Below are positions 1 through 7,214 of a DNA stretch of 11,050 nt, one piece after another. The position numbers and the translations under genes were made by a program. Within the stretch, counting starts at the first letter, position 1, and every line of letters starts with the position of its first letter. This DNA comes from JBHEPS01 sp046261635. Lineage in GTDB: Bacteria > Acidobacteriota > Thermoanaerobaculia > Gp7-AA8. The stretch is from contig JBHEOL010000269.1 of assembly GCA_046261635.1 (NCBI GenBank), positions 1 through 11,050 of the forward strand, given 5' to 3'. The notes below the pieces were generated by a model. That model saw only the letters and a list, made by a program, of their open reading frames with translations. It made no database searches and was not told where the DNA came from.

Positions 1-1
1 G

Positions 2-316
2 GGCCTTCTCGCCGTCGTCGTCCCGGTCGTCGTCGGTCTCTACAGCGTCGAGGCGCTCGGCGGCCTCCTCGCCGGCGTCACCGTGACCGGCGTCCTGATG
101 GCGATCTTCATGGCCAACGCGGGCGGCGCCTGGGACAACGCGAAGAAGCACATCGAAGCGGGCGCTCACGGCGGCAAGGGCTCGGAGGCTCACAAGGCCG
201 CGGTCGTCGGAGACACGGTCGGCGATCCGTTCAAGGACACTTCCGGCCCCAGCCTCAACATCCTGATCAAGCTGATGTCGGTCGTGGCGCTCGTCGCCGC
301 GCCGCTCTTCATGTAG
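2..316 (+). CDS. hppA: Membrane-bound proton/sodium-translocating pyrophosphatase, C-terminal part (5' cut by window)
   Basis: The reading frame is open from base 2 to the TAG at 314-316 and gives the last 104 residues of an integral-membrane ion-pumping pyrophosphatase, which couples PPi hydrolysis to H+ or Na+ export. Seen directly: two hydrophobic segments (around residues 1-15 and 20-38 of the visible part), the family block ANAGGAWDNAKK, a KGSEAHKA stretch, and the substrate/Mg-binding block GDTVGDPFKDTSGPSLN, followed by a last membrane helix ending in APLFM. This is the canonical form of the C-terminus and ends where the family normally ends. The positions that decide K+ dependence and H+ versus Na+ specificity lie upstream of the window, so the subtype cannot be called. 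It is convergent with a second, divergent pyrophosphatase gene starting at 3059 on the other strand. Confidence 0.93.
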   Translation, partial: GLLAVVVPVVVGLYSVEALGGLLAGVTVTGVLMAIFMANAGGAWDNAKKHIEAGAHGGKGSEAHKAAVVGDTVGDPFKDTSGPSLNILIKLMSVVALVAAPLFM

Positions 317-342
317 CATCCGATCGAAAAGCAGCAGAGAAC

Positions 343-370
343 ATTCGGGCGGCCGCGAGGCCGCCCGAAT
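343..370. terminator. Perfect 12-bp hairpin with GCGA tetraloop between the convergent pyrophosphatase genes
   Basis: The arms 343-354 (ATTCGGGCGGCC) and 359-370 are exact reverse complements around a GCGA (GNRA-type) loop at 355-358. It lies 27 bases after the stop of the first pyrophosphatase gene. No run of T follows on either strand, so it is not a classical intrinsic terminator. It could stabilise the 3' end or assist termination from either direction. Confidence 0.5.
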
Positions 371-393
371 CGTATGCAGCTCAAGAGTATGTG

Positions 394-415
394 GCCGGGG
401 CTTTCCAGCCCCGGC
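394..415. repeat. GC-rich palindromic intergenic repeat, copy 1
   Basis: The arms GCCGGGGCT (394-402) and AGCCCCGGC (407-415) are perfectly complementary around a TTCC loop. The same palindrome recurs at 499-520 with the loop as GGAA, that is, in inverted orientation. It lies in non-coding sequence between two convergent genes and resembles REP-type elements in size and position. A related 12-base motif, GTGCCACGAAGC, follows at 421-432. Confidence 0.7.
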
Positions 416-498
416 TGCCCGTGCCACGAAGCGGAGAGTCGGAGTCGGCAGGAACCGCGGTTCTCGCGCCGCTCTGCAGGCTCCCGCGGTGTCACGAA

Positions 499-540
499 GC
501 CGGGGCTGGAAAGCCCCGGCCCACCTGGAAAGCCCCGGCC
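499..540. repeat. GC-rich palindromic intergenic repeat, copy 2 plus a half copy
   Basis: The arms 499-507 and 512-520 repeat the palindrome of 394-415 with loop GGAA. A half copy, TGGAAAGCCCCGGCC, follows directly at 526-540 and ends 8 bases before the stop codon of the divergent pyrophosphatase gene. GTGTCACGAAGC at 489-500 matches GTGCCACGAAGC at 421-432, so the repeated unit extends beyond the hairpin itself. Confidence 0.7.
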
Positions 541-548
541 GCGGTTTC

Positions 549-3059
<2,511 letters not shown>

Positions 3060-3063
3060 AGTT

Positions 3064-3068
3064 CCTCC
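3064..3068 (-). promoter_or_regulatory. Ribosome binding site for the divergent pyrophosphatase (TTG start)
   Basis: On the - strand GGAGG is followed by AACT and then TTG (3059-3057). The 4-base spacing is short but no other start codon near the N-terminus has a comparable Shine-Dalgarno sequence, so it supports TTG initiation and inclusion of the signal-peptide-like segment. Confidence 0.6.
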
Positions 3069-3071
3069 GAG

Positions 3072-3088
3072 GCGCGTTGGAAACGCGC
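3072..3088 (-). other. Hairpin in the 5' leader of the divergent pyrophosphatase gene
   Basis: GCGCGTT (3072-3078) and AACGCGC (3082-3088) form a 7-bp stem with a 3-base loop. It lies three bases upstream of the Shine-Dalgarno sequence on the - strand. It could affect translation, but a stem this short may be chance in GC-rich DNA. Confidence 0.3.
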
Positions 3089-3171
3089 GAATTGGATTGC
3101 GGATTCAGACCGGGCGGTCACGGATTGTGGAGTTCGCCGCGCTCGGACCGGAGCGGAGGCGAAGCGACCGG

Positions 3172-3198
3172 ATTGTAGCAGGGAGGAGGCGAGGCAAA
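3172..3198 (-). promoter_or_regulatory. Possible sigma70-type promoter for the divergent pyrophosphatase gene
   Basis: On the - strand TACAAT (3177-3172) is a good -10 element. A weak -35-like TTTGCC (3198-3193) lies 15 bases upstream, a short spacer. Transcription would start near 3165 and give a leader of about 105 bases. It sits immediately downstream of the terminator of the OmpA lipoprotein gene, where a new promoter is expected. Confidence 0.35.
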
Positions 3199-3205
3199 CG
3201 AGGCG

Positions 3206-3237
3206 AAAAAAATGAGGGCAGCCTGGCGGCTGCCCTC
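3206..3237 (-). terminator. Intrinsic terminator of the OmpA-family lipoprotein gene
   Basis: A perfect 10-bp stem, GAGGGCAGCC (3214-3223) with GGCTGCCCTC (3228-3237), encloses a 4-base loop. On the - strand it is followed by A and then a run of seven T (complement of 3206-3212). It begins 25 bases after the TAA of the lipoprotein gene at 3263, so it is a classical rho-independent terminator for that gene. Confidence 0.88.
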
Positions 3238-3262
3238 GCAATGCGTGCTGCTGGAGTCGATC

Positions 3263-3904
3263 TTACTCGGTCGGGTCGGCCTTGATGTAGACCTGGACCC
3301 GGCGATTCAGCTGCCGCCCATCGGCCGTCGTGTTCGACGCGACCGGGCGCGATTCGCCGTAGCCGTACGCCATGACCCGGTTCGACGGCACTTCCTGGCC
3401 GATCAGGTAGTTCTTCACGGCAGCAGCTCGCTGCTCGGACAGACTCTGGTTGTAGGCATCGGTGCCCACCGAGTCCGTGTGACCCGCGACCGAGACCGAC
3501 TGGTCCGGATAGCGGGCCAGAACGGACGCGAGCTCCTGGAGCGTGTCCCGCGAGGTGGTGCGCAGCGCCGACGAGTCGAAATCGAACAGGATGTCGTTGC
3601 GCAGATTCACGTTCAGCGAGTCTTCCGAGGGTCGCTCGACCTCGATCCCCTCGATCTGCTCGAGCTCGGCCTGCTGGCGGTCCATCCGCCGTCCGACCGC
3701 GGCTCCAATGACCCCGCCCACCACACCGCCGATGACGGCCCCGGTGCGCGGGTTGTCCGACTGGTTTCCAATGACCGCTCCCGCGGCTGCACCGGCAGCG
3801 GCTCCGGCGGCGGTGCCCTGCTTGGTGCGGCGGTTCGGATCATCCGCGCTGATGCAAGCGAATGCGAACAGCGTCACGAACATGACTAGTAAAAGCTTCT
3901 TCAT
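3263..3904 (-). CDS. OmpA-family lipoprotein with glycine-zipper region
   Basis: This 213-residue envelope protein is predicted to anchor the outer membrane to peptidoglycan. The N-terminus MKKLLLVMFVTLFAFAC is a lipoprotein-like signal sequence with a loose lipobox (A-F-A before Cys17). Residues of about 30-75 form a Gly/Ala-rich zipper (GTAAGAAAGAAAGAVIG, then GAVIGGVVGGVIGAAVG). The C-terminal OmpA-like domain follows, with ILFDFDSSAL, the GHTDSVG loop with the peptidoglycan-binding Asp, and GRQLNRRV with the binding Arg. The architecture resembles YiaD-type proteins. The frame is open for 64 codons further upstream, but that stretch is translated heptamer repeat. ATG at 3904-3902 has GGAGGAG seven bases upstream and the signal sequence begins there, so I chose it. 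It is transcribed alone, with its own terminator at 3206-3237. Confidence 0.92.
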   Translation of the reverse strand: MKKLLLVMFVTLFAFACISADDPNRRTKQGTAAGAAAGAAAGAVIGNQSDNPRTGAVIGGVVGGVIGAAVGRRMDRQQAELEQIEGIEVERPSEDSLNVNLRNDILFDFDSSALRTTSRDTLQELASVLARYPDQSVSVAGHTDSVGTDAYNQSLSEQRAAAVKNYLIGQEVPSNRVMAYGYGESRPVASNTTADGRQLNRRVQVYIKADPTE

Positions 3905-3911
3905 TGACGTA

Positions 3912-3918
3912 CTCCTCC
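3912..3918 (-). promoter_or_regulatory. Ribosome binding site deciding the OmpA lipoprotein start
   Basis: GGAGGAG on the - strand, seven bases before the ATG at 3904, rules out the longer upstream reading of the frame. Confidence 0.85.
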
Positions 3919-3964
3919 GTAGGTTCTCGGATGTGAGTAGTACAAGGGCTGTGCCACAAGTAAA

Positions 3965-3985
3965 GGCAGAAGGCAGAAGGCAGAA
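3965..3985 (+). repeat. GGCAGAA heptamer array, three copies
   Basis: Three perfect tandem copies of GGCAGAA inside repeat unit 1. Seven is not a multiple of three, so the array would shift frame with each copy-number change, which fits non-coding DNA. Confidence 0.95.
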
Positions 3986-4019
3986 GTGAAGATCCGCAGA
4001 TGAGTGCGGCACAAGTAAA

Positions 4020-4054
4020 GGCAGAAGGCAGAAGGCAGAAGGCAGAAGGCAGAA
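4020..4054 (+). repeat. GGCAGAA heptamer array, five copies
   Basis: Five perfect tandem copies of GGCAGAA inside repeat unit 2. The copy-number difference from 3965-3985 points to slippage or recombination within otherwise conserved flanks. Confidence 0.95.
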
Positions 4055-4094
4055 GTGAAACCCTGCAGATGAGTGCGGTTGTCGCGGAAGCGAC

Positions 4095-4132
4095 AAAAAA
4101 GGCAGAAGGCGGGGGGAGCGCCTTCTGCCTTT
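4095..4132 (-). terminator. Intrinsic-terminator-like hairpin built from opposed heptamers
   Basis: AAAGGCAGAAGGC (4098-4110) and GCCTTCTGCCTTT (4120-4132) form a perfect 13-bp stem around a 9-base G-rich loop. On the - strand it is followed by a run of T (complement of 4095-4100). It sits about 50 bases past the stop of the truncated OmpA reading frame, so it is placed and shaped as its terminator, although the arms consist of the heptamer repeat. Confidence 0.65.
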
Positions 4133-4175
4133 GCTCTTACTTCTGCCTTCTGCCTTCTGCCTTCCGACTTCTGCC
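4123..4175 (-). repeat. GGCAGAA heptamers in inverted orientation
   Basis: On the + strand TTCTGCC occurs at 4123-4129, three times in tandem at 4141-4161, and again at 4169-4175 after a degenerate TTCCGAC at 4162-4168. This is the reverse complement of the arrays at 3965-4054 and 4101-4107, so the region as a whole is a large inverted repeat. Confidence 0.92.
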
Positions 4176-4181
4176 TTGCTT

Positions 4182-4466
4182 CTAGCCGTTGGCGCGGACC
4201 TTCAGTTCCACCCTCCGGTTCTGCTGGCGTCCGTTCGCCGTGGCGTTCGAGGCGCGGGGCATCGACTCGCCGTAGGCGACCGTGTCGAGCCTGCTTCCCG
4301 GGACGCCGAGGTTCTCGAGGTGAATCGCGACCGAGTCGGCCCGGCGCTGCGAGAGGCGGTAGTTGTAGGCGTCCGACCCGGTCGAGTCGGCGTGCCCTTC
4401 CACCGCGATCACCGTGTCGCCGTAGCTGCGGGGACTCGCCCGCGTAGTACCGGCCGGTCGCCGGTT
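4182..4466 (-). pseudogene. Decapitated OmpA-family gene, C-terminal peptidoglycan-binding domain only
   Basis: The frame between the TAG at 4469-4467 and the TAG at 4184-4182 (94 codons) encodes the second half of an OmpA-like domain: SYGDTVIAVEGHADSTG with the binding Asp, SDAYNYRLSQRRADSV, and NGRQQNRRVELKV with the binding Arg. It closely resembles the same part of the lipoprotein at 3263-3904 (GHTDSVGTDAYN, GRQLNRRV). No signal sequence, first beta-strand or linker can be found upstream in any - frame, and the only start-like codon (GTG at 4412) lies inside the domain without a Shine-Dalgarno sequence. I read it as the remnant of a paralogue that lost its 5' half. The C-terminus and terminator-like hairpin (4095-4132) remain intact. 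Confidence 0.7.
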
Positions 4467-4590
4467 CTATACTCACTTCCGCCTTCCCCTACCGCAACCG
4501 AAGTGCCATGGGGCGGTGCGGTCGGATCGGCGATGGTAAGTCCGGCGTTGCGGCGCACGGGCGGGGGAGGAGGAGGGCGATCGAACGCCA

Positions 4591-4595
4591 AGGAG
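4591..4595 (+). promoter_or_regulatory. Ribosome binding site supporting a TTG start for the MidA-family gene
   Basis: AGGAG ends eight bases before TTG at 4604-4606, the ideal spacing. The first in-frame ATG (4613) would be 17 bases away. Confidence 0.65.
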
Positions 4596-4603
4596 AGTCC
4601 CTG

Positions 4604-5671
4604 TTGACCTGGATGCGCAAGCGACTGGAACGAAGTGAGTTGACCTTCGAGGAATTCGTCGGTCTCGCACTGTATGATTCTGATTTTGGCTACTACGCGG
4701 CCCCGAAAAGCGGCCTCGATTACGCGACGTCGGTCGATCTTTCCCCCGTTTTTCCGTTCGCGCTCGCCCGTTTCGCCGGGCGCTTTCTGGCCGCCGCCGG
4801 CGACGAAGTGTGCTCTGTTGTGGACATCGGTTGCGGCGACGGCTCGCTTCTCGCCGGAATCCGCGACCATCTCCCCGAATCGCTCCTTCCGAGGGTCCGG
4901 CTGATCGGGATCGATCGCAGCGCGGGGCGGCTTCGCCCGGAGCACGCCTCCGATTCGTCGCTTCATTTCACGGGGTCGATCGAGGCGATCGACCCCGCGC
5001 GACCGGCCCTGGTTTTCAGCAACGAGTTGTTCGACGCTTTTCCCTTCGCCAGGCTGGTGAAGAGAGAAGAGGAACTGCGGGAGCTGACGGTCAGGGTCGA
5101 CCGGGGAGAGCTCGCGTGGGGGGAGCGGCCGGCACGCGAGGAGTACGTTCACTACTTCTCCACGCGCGGGATCGAGCTCGAGGTCGGGCAGTTTGCCGAC
5201 ATCTCGCTCGAATGGGGAGGGTTCTACGGGGAGCTCGCGGGGAGGATCGAACGGGGGGCGATCGTCACGATCGACTACGGCTTCCCGCAGGAGAAGCTCT
5301 TCGACGTTCGGGTCCGCCGTTACGGGACCGCCGTGGCCTTCCACCGCCACCGGCTGAACCGAGACCTTCTGGCGAACCCGGGAGAGCAGGATCTGACGGC
5401 GCACATCAACTTCACCGATCTGGAGAGGCGAGGAGAGGCGCAGGGGTGGGAGACGATCGGATTCGAGCGGCAGGCCCGGTTTCTCCTCGAGAACGGGGCC
5501 GCGGACCACCCGCTGCTGGCGCCCCGGGAGTCGGTGGAGCCCGCGAGCCCGGAGGGGGCGGTGGAGCTCGCGGCGATGCGCGATGCCGCGCGCCGTCTCC
5601 TCCTCCCGGACGGCATTGGGGACGAGATGAGGGTGCTGATTCAGACCCGCGGAATCGCTCTGGAGGGCTGA
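4604..5671 (+). CDS. MidA/NDUFAF7-family SAM-dependent methyltransferase
   Basis: This 355-residue class I methyltransferase belongs to the MidA family (formerly DUF185). Seen: an N-terminal LTFEEFVGLALYDSDFGYYA segment (13-32) matching the family's 'ALY-GYY' signature, the SAM-binding motif VVDIGCGDGSLL (72-83), SNELFDAFPF (139-148) matching the family's NE-LDA-P motif, a DYG motif further on, and INFTDLERRGEAQGW near the C-terminus. In mitochondria the homologue NDUFAF7 dimethylates Arg85 of the complex I subunit NDUFS2 and is needed for assembly. Here the gene ends 110 bases before nuoA, and the NuoD encoded downstream has the matching arginine, so NuoD is the likely substrate (inference). 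TTG at 4604 is preferred over ATG at 4613 for its ribosome binding site. It is probably transcribed separately, since nuoA has its own promoter, although read-through is possible because no terminator is visible. Confidence 0.9.
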   Translation: MTWMRKRLERSELTFEEFVGLALYDSDFGYYAAPKSGLDYATSVDLSPVFPFALARFAGRFLAAAGDEVCSVVDIGCGDGSLLAGIRDHLPESLLPRVRLIGIDRSAGRLRPEHASDSSLHFTGSIEAIDPARPALVFSNELFDAFPFARLVKREEELRELTVRVDRGELAWGERPAREEYVHYFSTRGIELEVGQFADISLEWGGFYGELAGRIERGAIVTIDYGFPQEKLFDVRVRRYGTAVAFHRHRLNRDLLANPGEQDLTAHINFTDLERRGEAQGWETIGFERQARFLLENGAADHPLLAPRESVEPASPEGAVELAAMRDAARRLLLPDGIGDEMRVLIQTRGIALEG

Positions 5672-5715
5672 TAACGAAATCAGATTTCTGAAAAAAAGTC
5701 TATGACAGCGCGCCT

Positions 5716-5743
5716 TTGACAGGGGGGTAGGGAGTTCTACAAT
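5716..5743 (+). promoter_or_regulatory. Near-consensus sigma70-type promoter of the nuo operon
   Basis: TTGACA (5716-5721), a 16-base spacer, and TACAAT (5738-5743) make an almost perfect housekeeping promoter. Transcription would start near 5750 and give an about 32-base leader before nuoA. An A-tract (5691-5697) lies where an UP element would be. No operator-like palindrome is evident, suggesting strong, largely constitutive expression. Confidence 0.78.
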
Positions 5744-5781
5744 GGGCGCCGGCGTCAAGCACCGGGCGTCGCAGGCACGAG

Positions 5782-6141
5782 ATGTCGAGTTATCTAATTA
5801 TCCTCATTGCGTTGATCATCGTGATCTCGTTTCCGGTGATTACGCTGTTCCTCATCCCCCCGCTGGTCCGGGCGTCCAGGGCATCCAAGGTCAAGCTCGA
5901 GCCGTACGAGTGCGGAAATCCGGTAACCTCGACCGCTTTCGACACGAAGTTCTCGGTTCGGTACTTTCTCATCGCCGTCCTCTTCATCATCTTCGACGTC
6001 GAGACGATTTTCCTCTTCCCCTGGGCGATCCGGTTCAAAGTTCTCGGCTGGTTCGGCTTCATCGAGATGGCCGTGTTCATCGGGATCCTGTTGATCGGAT
6101 ATTTCTACGCCTGGAAGCGGGACGTTCTCACATGGGTCTGA
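5782..6141 (+). CDS. nuoA: NADH-quinone oxidoreductase (complex I) subunit A
   Basis: This 119-residue membrane subunit of the proton-pumping arm, the NuoA/ND3/NdhC family, lies at the junction with the peripheral arm and quinone channel. Seen: three hydrophobic helices (about 3-28, 60-85 and 90-110) and, between helices 1 and 2, the conserved loop KLEPYECGN, with the invariant Cys, then RYFLIAVLFIIFDVETIFLFPWA carrying the conserved acidic residues of helix 2. The length is normal for the family. The ATG has only a weak Shine-Dalgarno-like GCAGGCA upstream. It is the first gene after the promoter at 5716-5743, and its last 10 bases overlap nuoB, which implies translational coupling. Confidence 0.95.
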   Translation: MSSYLIILIALIIVISFPVITLFLIPPLVRASRASKVKLEPYECGNPVTSTAFDTKFSVRYFLIAVLFIIFDVETIFLFPWAIRFKVLGWFGFIEMAVFIGILLIGYFYAWKRDVLTWV

Positions 6142-7163
6142 TCGAAAACAGATTCGATCCCAACATTCTCACGACATCGGTCGATCGCATTTTCAATTGG
6201 GCGAGAAAGTCCTCGCTCTGGCCGATGCAGTTCGGACTCGCCTGCTGCGCGATCGAGATGATGGCCGTGCTCGACCCGCGCTACGACCTTTCGCGCTTCG
6301 GCGCCGAGGTCTTCCGGTCCACTCCTCGTCAGAGCGATCTGATGATCGTGGCCGGGACGGTGACCGAGAAAATGGCGCCGATCGTCAAGCGGCTGTACGA
6401 CCAGATGCCCGACCCGAAATGGGTCATCGCAATGGGATCGTGCGCCACCTGCGGCGGCCCTTACGACACCTACGCGGTCACCCAGGGCGTGGACCGGCTC
6501 ATCCCGGTCGACGTCTACGTTCCCGGCTGCCCGCCCCGCCCCGAGGCGCTCATCTGGGGGCTGATGGAGCTCCAGAAGAAGATCGATCAGATGCACGTCA
6601 TCCGCAAGGGCGGCGCGGCCTACGATTTCGCGAGGCAGTCCGTCCGCGCGGGGGAGCGCCCGATGCACGAGGGACCCGCCCTCCGCGCGGAGCAGGCAGC
6701 TCTCGTTCCGGCCGAACCCGCCGAGACTCCGGTCGAGCGAGCTCCTGAGCCAGTCGCGGCGCCAGTCGCTGCGCCGGTTGCGGCTTCCGTCGCGGTCGCC
6801 GAGCCCCCTGTGGCCAGCGTCGAACCGCTTTCGGCACCCGAGCCTCCCCCGGTCCCGGCGCCCGCCGCGGTCGCGGCCGTCGAGACGACGGGTGCTTCCT
6901 CCGAAGTCTCGTTCCACGACGAATCGCTCAGTCTCGCCGAGCGGATGAAGCTCGCCGAGGGGATGAGCCTCGAGAAGAAACTGTTCGCCGCGATGGCGCA
7001 GACCGATTGCGGCGCGTGCGGATGGGACTGTGAGGGTTACGCGAACGCCCTCGCCACCGGCGAGGAAAAAGACATTTCACTCTGCGTCCCCGGAGAGTCC
7101 GAGACGCTGGATACCCTGCAAGCTCTGATGAAAGAGGGCGGGCGCGAGTACGAAGGCGCCTGA
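6132..7163 (+). CDS. nuoB: Complex I subunit B with an extra C-terminal [4Fe-4S] module
   Basis: Residues 1 to about 180 are a normal NuoB, which holds the terminal N2 [4Fe-4S] cluster that passes electrons to quinone. The ligands are all present with family spacing: Cys38-Cys39 in GLACCAIEMM, Cys104 in GSCATCGG and Cys133 in VPGCPPRPE. An additional Cys107 is present in the GSCATCGG loop. Instead of ending there, the protein (343 residues) continues with a low-complexity Ala/Pro/Val linker (about 192-256) and a folded-looking module (257-343) with HDESLSLAERMKL, MAQTDCGACGWDC (Cys293, Cys296, Cys300) and Cys318 in SLCVPGE, that is C-x2-C-x3-C-x17-C. A [4Fe-4S] cluster is expected. The same module ends NuoC. 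ATG at 6132 overlaps nuoA by 10 bases. The N-terminus MGLIENRFDPNILTTSVD is typical of the family. Confidence 0.95.
   Translation: MGLIENRFDPNILTTSVDRIFNWARKSSLWPMQFGLACCAIEMMAVLDPRYDLSRFGAEVFRSTPRQSDLMIVAGTVTEKMAPIVKRLYDQMPDPKWVIAMGSCATCGGPYDTYAVTQGVDRLIPVDVYVPGCPPRPEALIWGLMELQKKIDQMHVIRKGGAAYDFARQSVRAGERPMHEGPALRAEQAALVPAEPAETPVERAPEPVAAPVAAPVAASVAVAEPPVASVEPLSAPEPPPVPAPAAVAAVETTGASSEVSFHDESLSLAERMKLAEGMSLEKKLFAAMAQTDCGACGWDCEGYANALATGEEKDISLCVPGESETLDTLQALMKEGGREYEGA
6900..7160 (+). other. Accessory Fe-S module appended to NuoB
   Basis: This segment encodes NuoB residues 257-343. It is a helix-rich lead-in (FHDESLSLAERMKLAEG), the four-Cys motif C-x2-C-x3-C-x17-C and a short C-terminal helix. 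From memory, very similar sequences (HDP-L-ERM-LAEG, then MAQ-DCG-CGY-C) occur as a [4Fe-4S] segment in some diflavin sulfite reductase alpha subunits, and the Cys pattern is related to the RnfB-type FeS domain (C-x2-C-x4-C). The domain is tied to NuoB only by a flexible linker. Confidence 0.85.
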
Positions 7164-7214
7164 TCCCTGGGATAGCTCCGGCCTTCCCGGGCCGGCGGAA
7201 CCTGGATCGTCTCG
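7164..7214 (+). other. nuoB-nuoC intergenic spacer with a small hairpin
   Basis: This 51-base gap is the only real spacer inside the visible operon. CCGGCC (7178-7183) and GGCCGG (7190-7195) form a 6-bp stem with loop TTCCCG. No T run follows, so I do not call a terminator. Only weak purine-rich matches to a ribosome binding site precede the nuoC ATG. Confidence 0.4.

Larger units (their letters stand above)
3955..4078. repeat. Tandem 55/69-base direct repeat differing by two heptamers
   Basis: Unit 1 (3955-4009) and unit 2 (4010-4078) both begin CACAAGTAAA, continue with GGCAGAA heptamers and GTGAA, and end in GCAGATGAGTGCGG. The flanks are nearly identical (GATCCGCAGATG against ACCCTGCAGATG). 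The length difference of 14 bases is exactly two heptamers (three copies in unit 1, five in unit 2). It fills the space upstream of the OmpA lipoprotein gene and contains no credible gene. Confidence 0.92.

Noticed and set aside
3931..3970. Promoter for the OmpA lipoprotein gene on the - strand (TTTACT with TACTAC)
   Set aside because: Both boxes match the consensus poorly, and the -35 candidate lies in the repeat, occurring again in the second repeat unit. I cannot support a specific promoter here.
3905..4096. 64-codon upstream extension of the OmpA lipoprotein frame
   Set aside because: The residues (repeated CLLPSAF) are translated heptamer repeats, and the ATG at 3904 has a strong ribosome binding site and begins a signal sequence.
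3955..4175. Possible CRISPR array from regularly repeated units
   Set aside because: The repeat units are seven bases long in direct tandem with no unique spacers, and the larger units are tandem duplicates. No cas gene is near.
4468..4473. TATACT as a -10 element for the MidA-family gene
   Set aside because: The -10 match is good, but no recognisable -35 lies at a 16-18 base spacing, and it would give a leader of about 125 bases. Too weak to annotate.
4971..4997. Perfect 11-bp inverted repeat (CGGGGTCGATC with loop GAGGC) inside the MidA-family gene
   Set aside because: It lies within well-conserved coding sequence, has no T-run and no neighbouring copy. Chance plus codon constraint explains it well enough.
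5678..5697. Terminator after the MidA-family gene
   Set aside because: GAAAT/ATTTC gives only a five-base AT-rich stem followed by A rather than T on the + strand. No terminator is supported, so read-through into nuoA remains possible.
5742..6131. Upstream extension of the nuoB frame back to 5742
   Set aside because: It overlaps nuoA completely in another frame, begins inside the promoter -10 element, and the encoded residues resemble no NuoB. The canonical N-terminus begins at ATG 6132.
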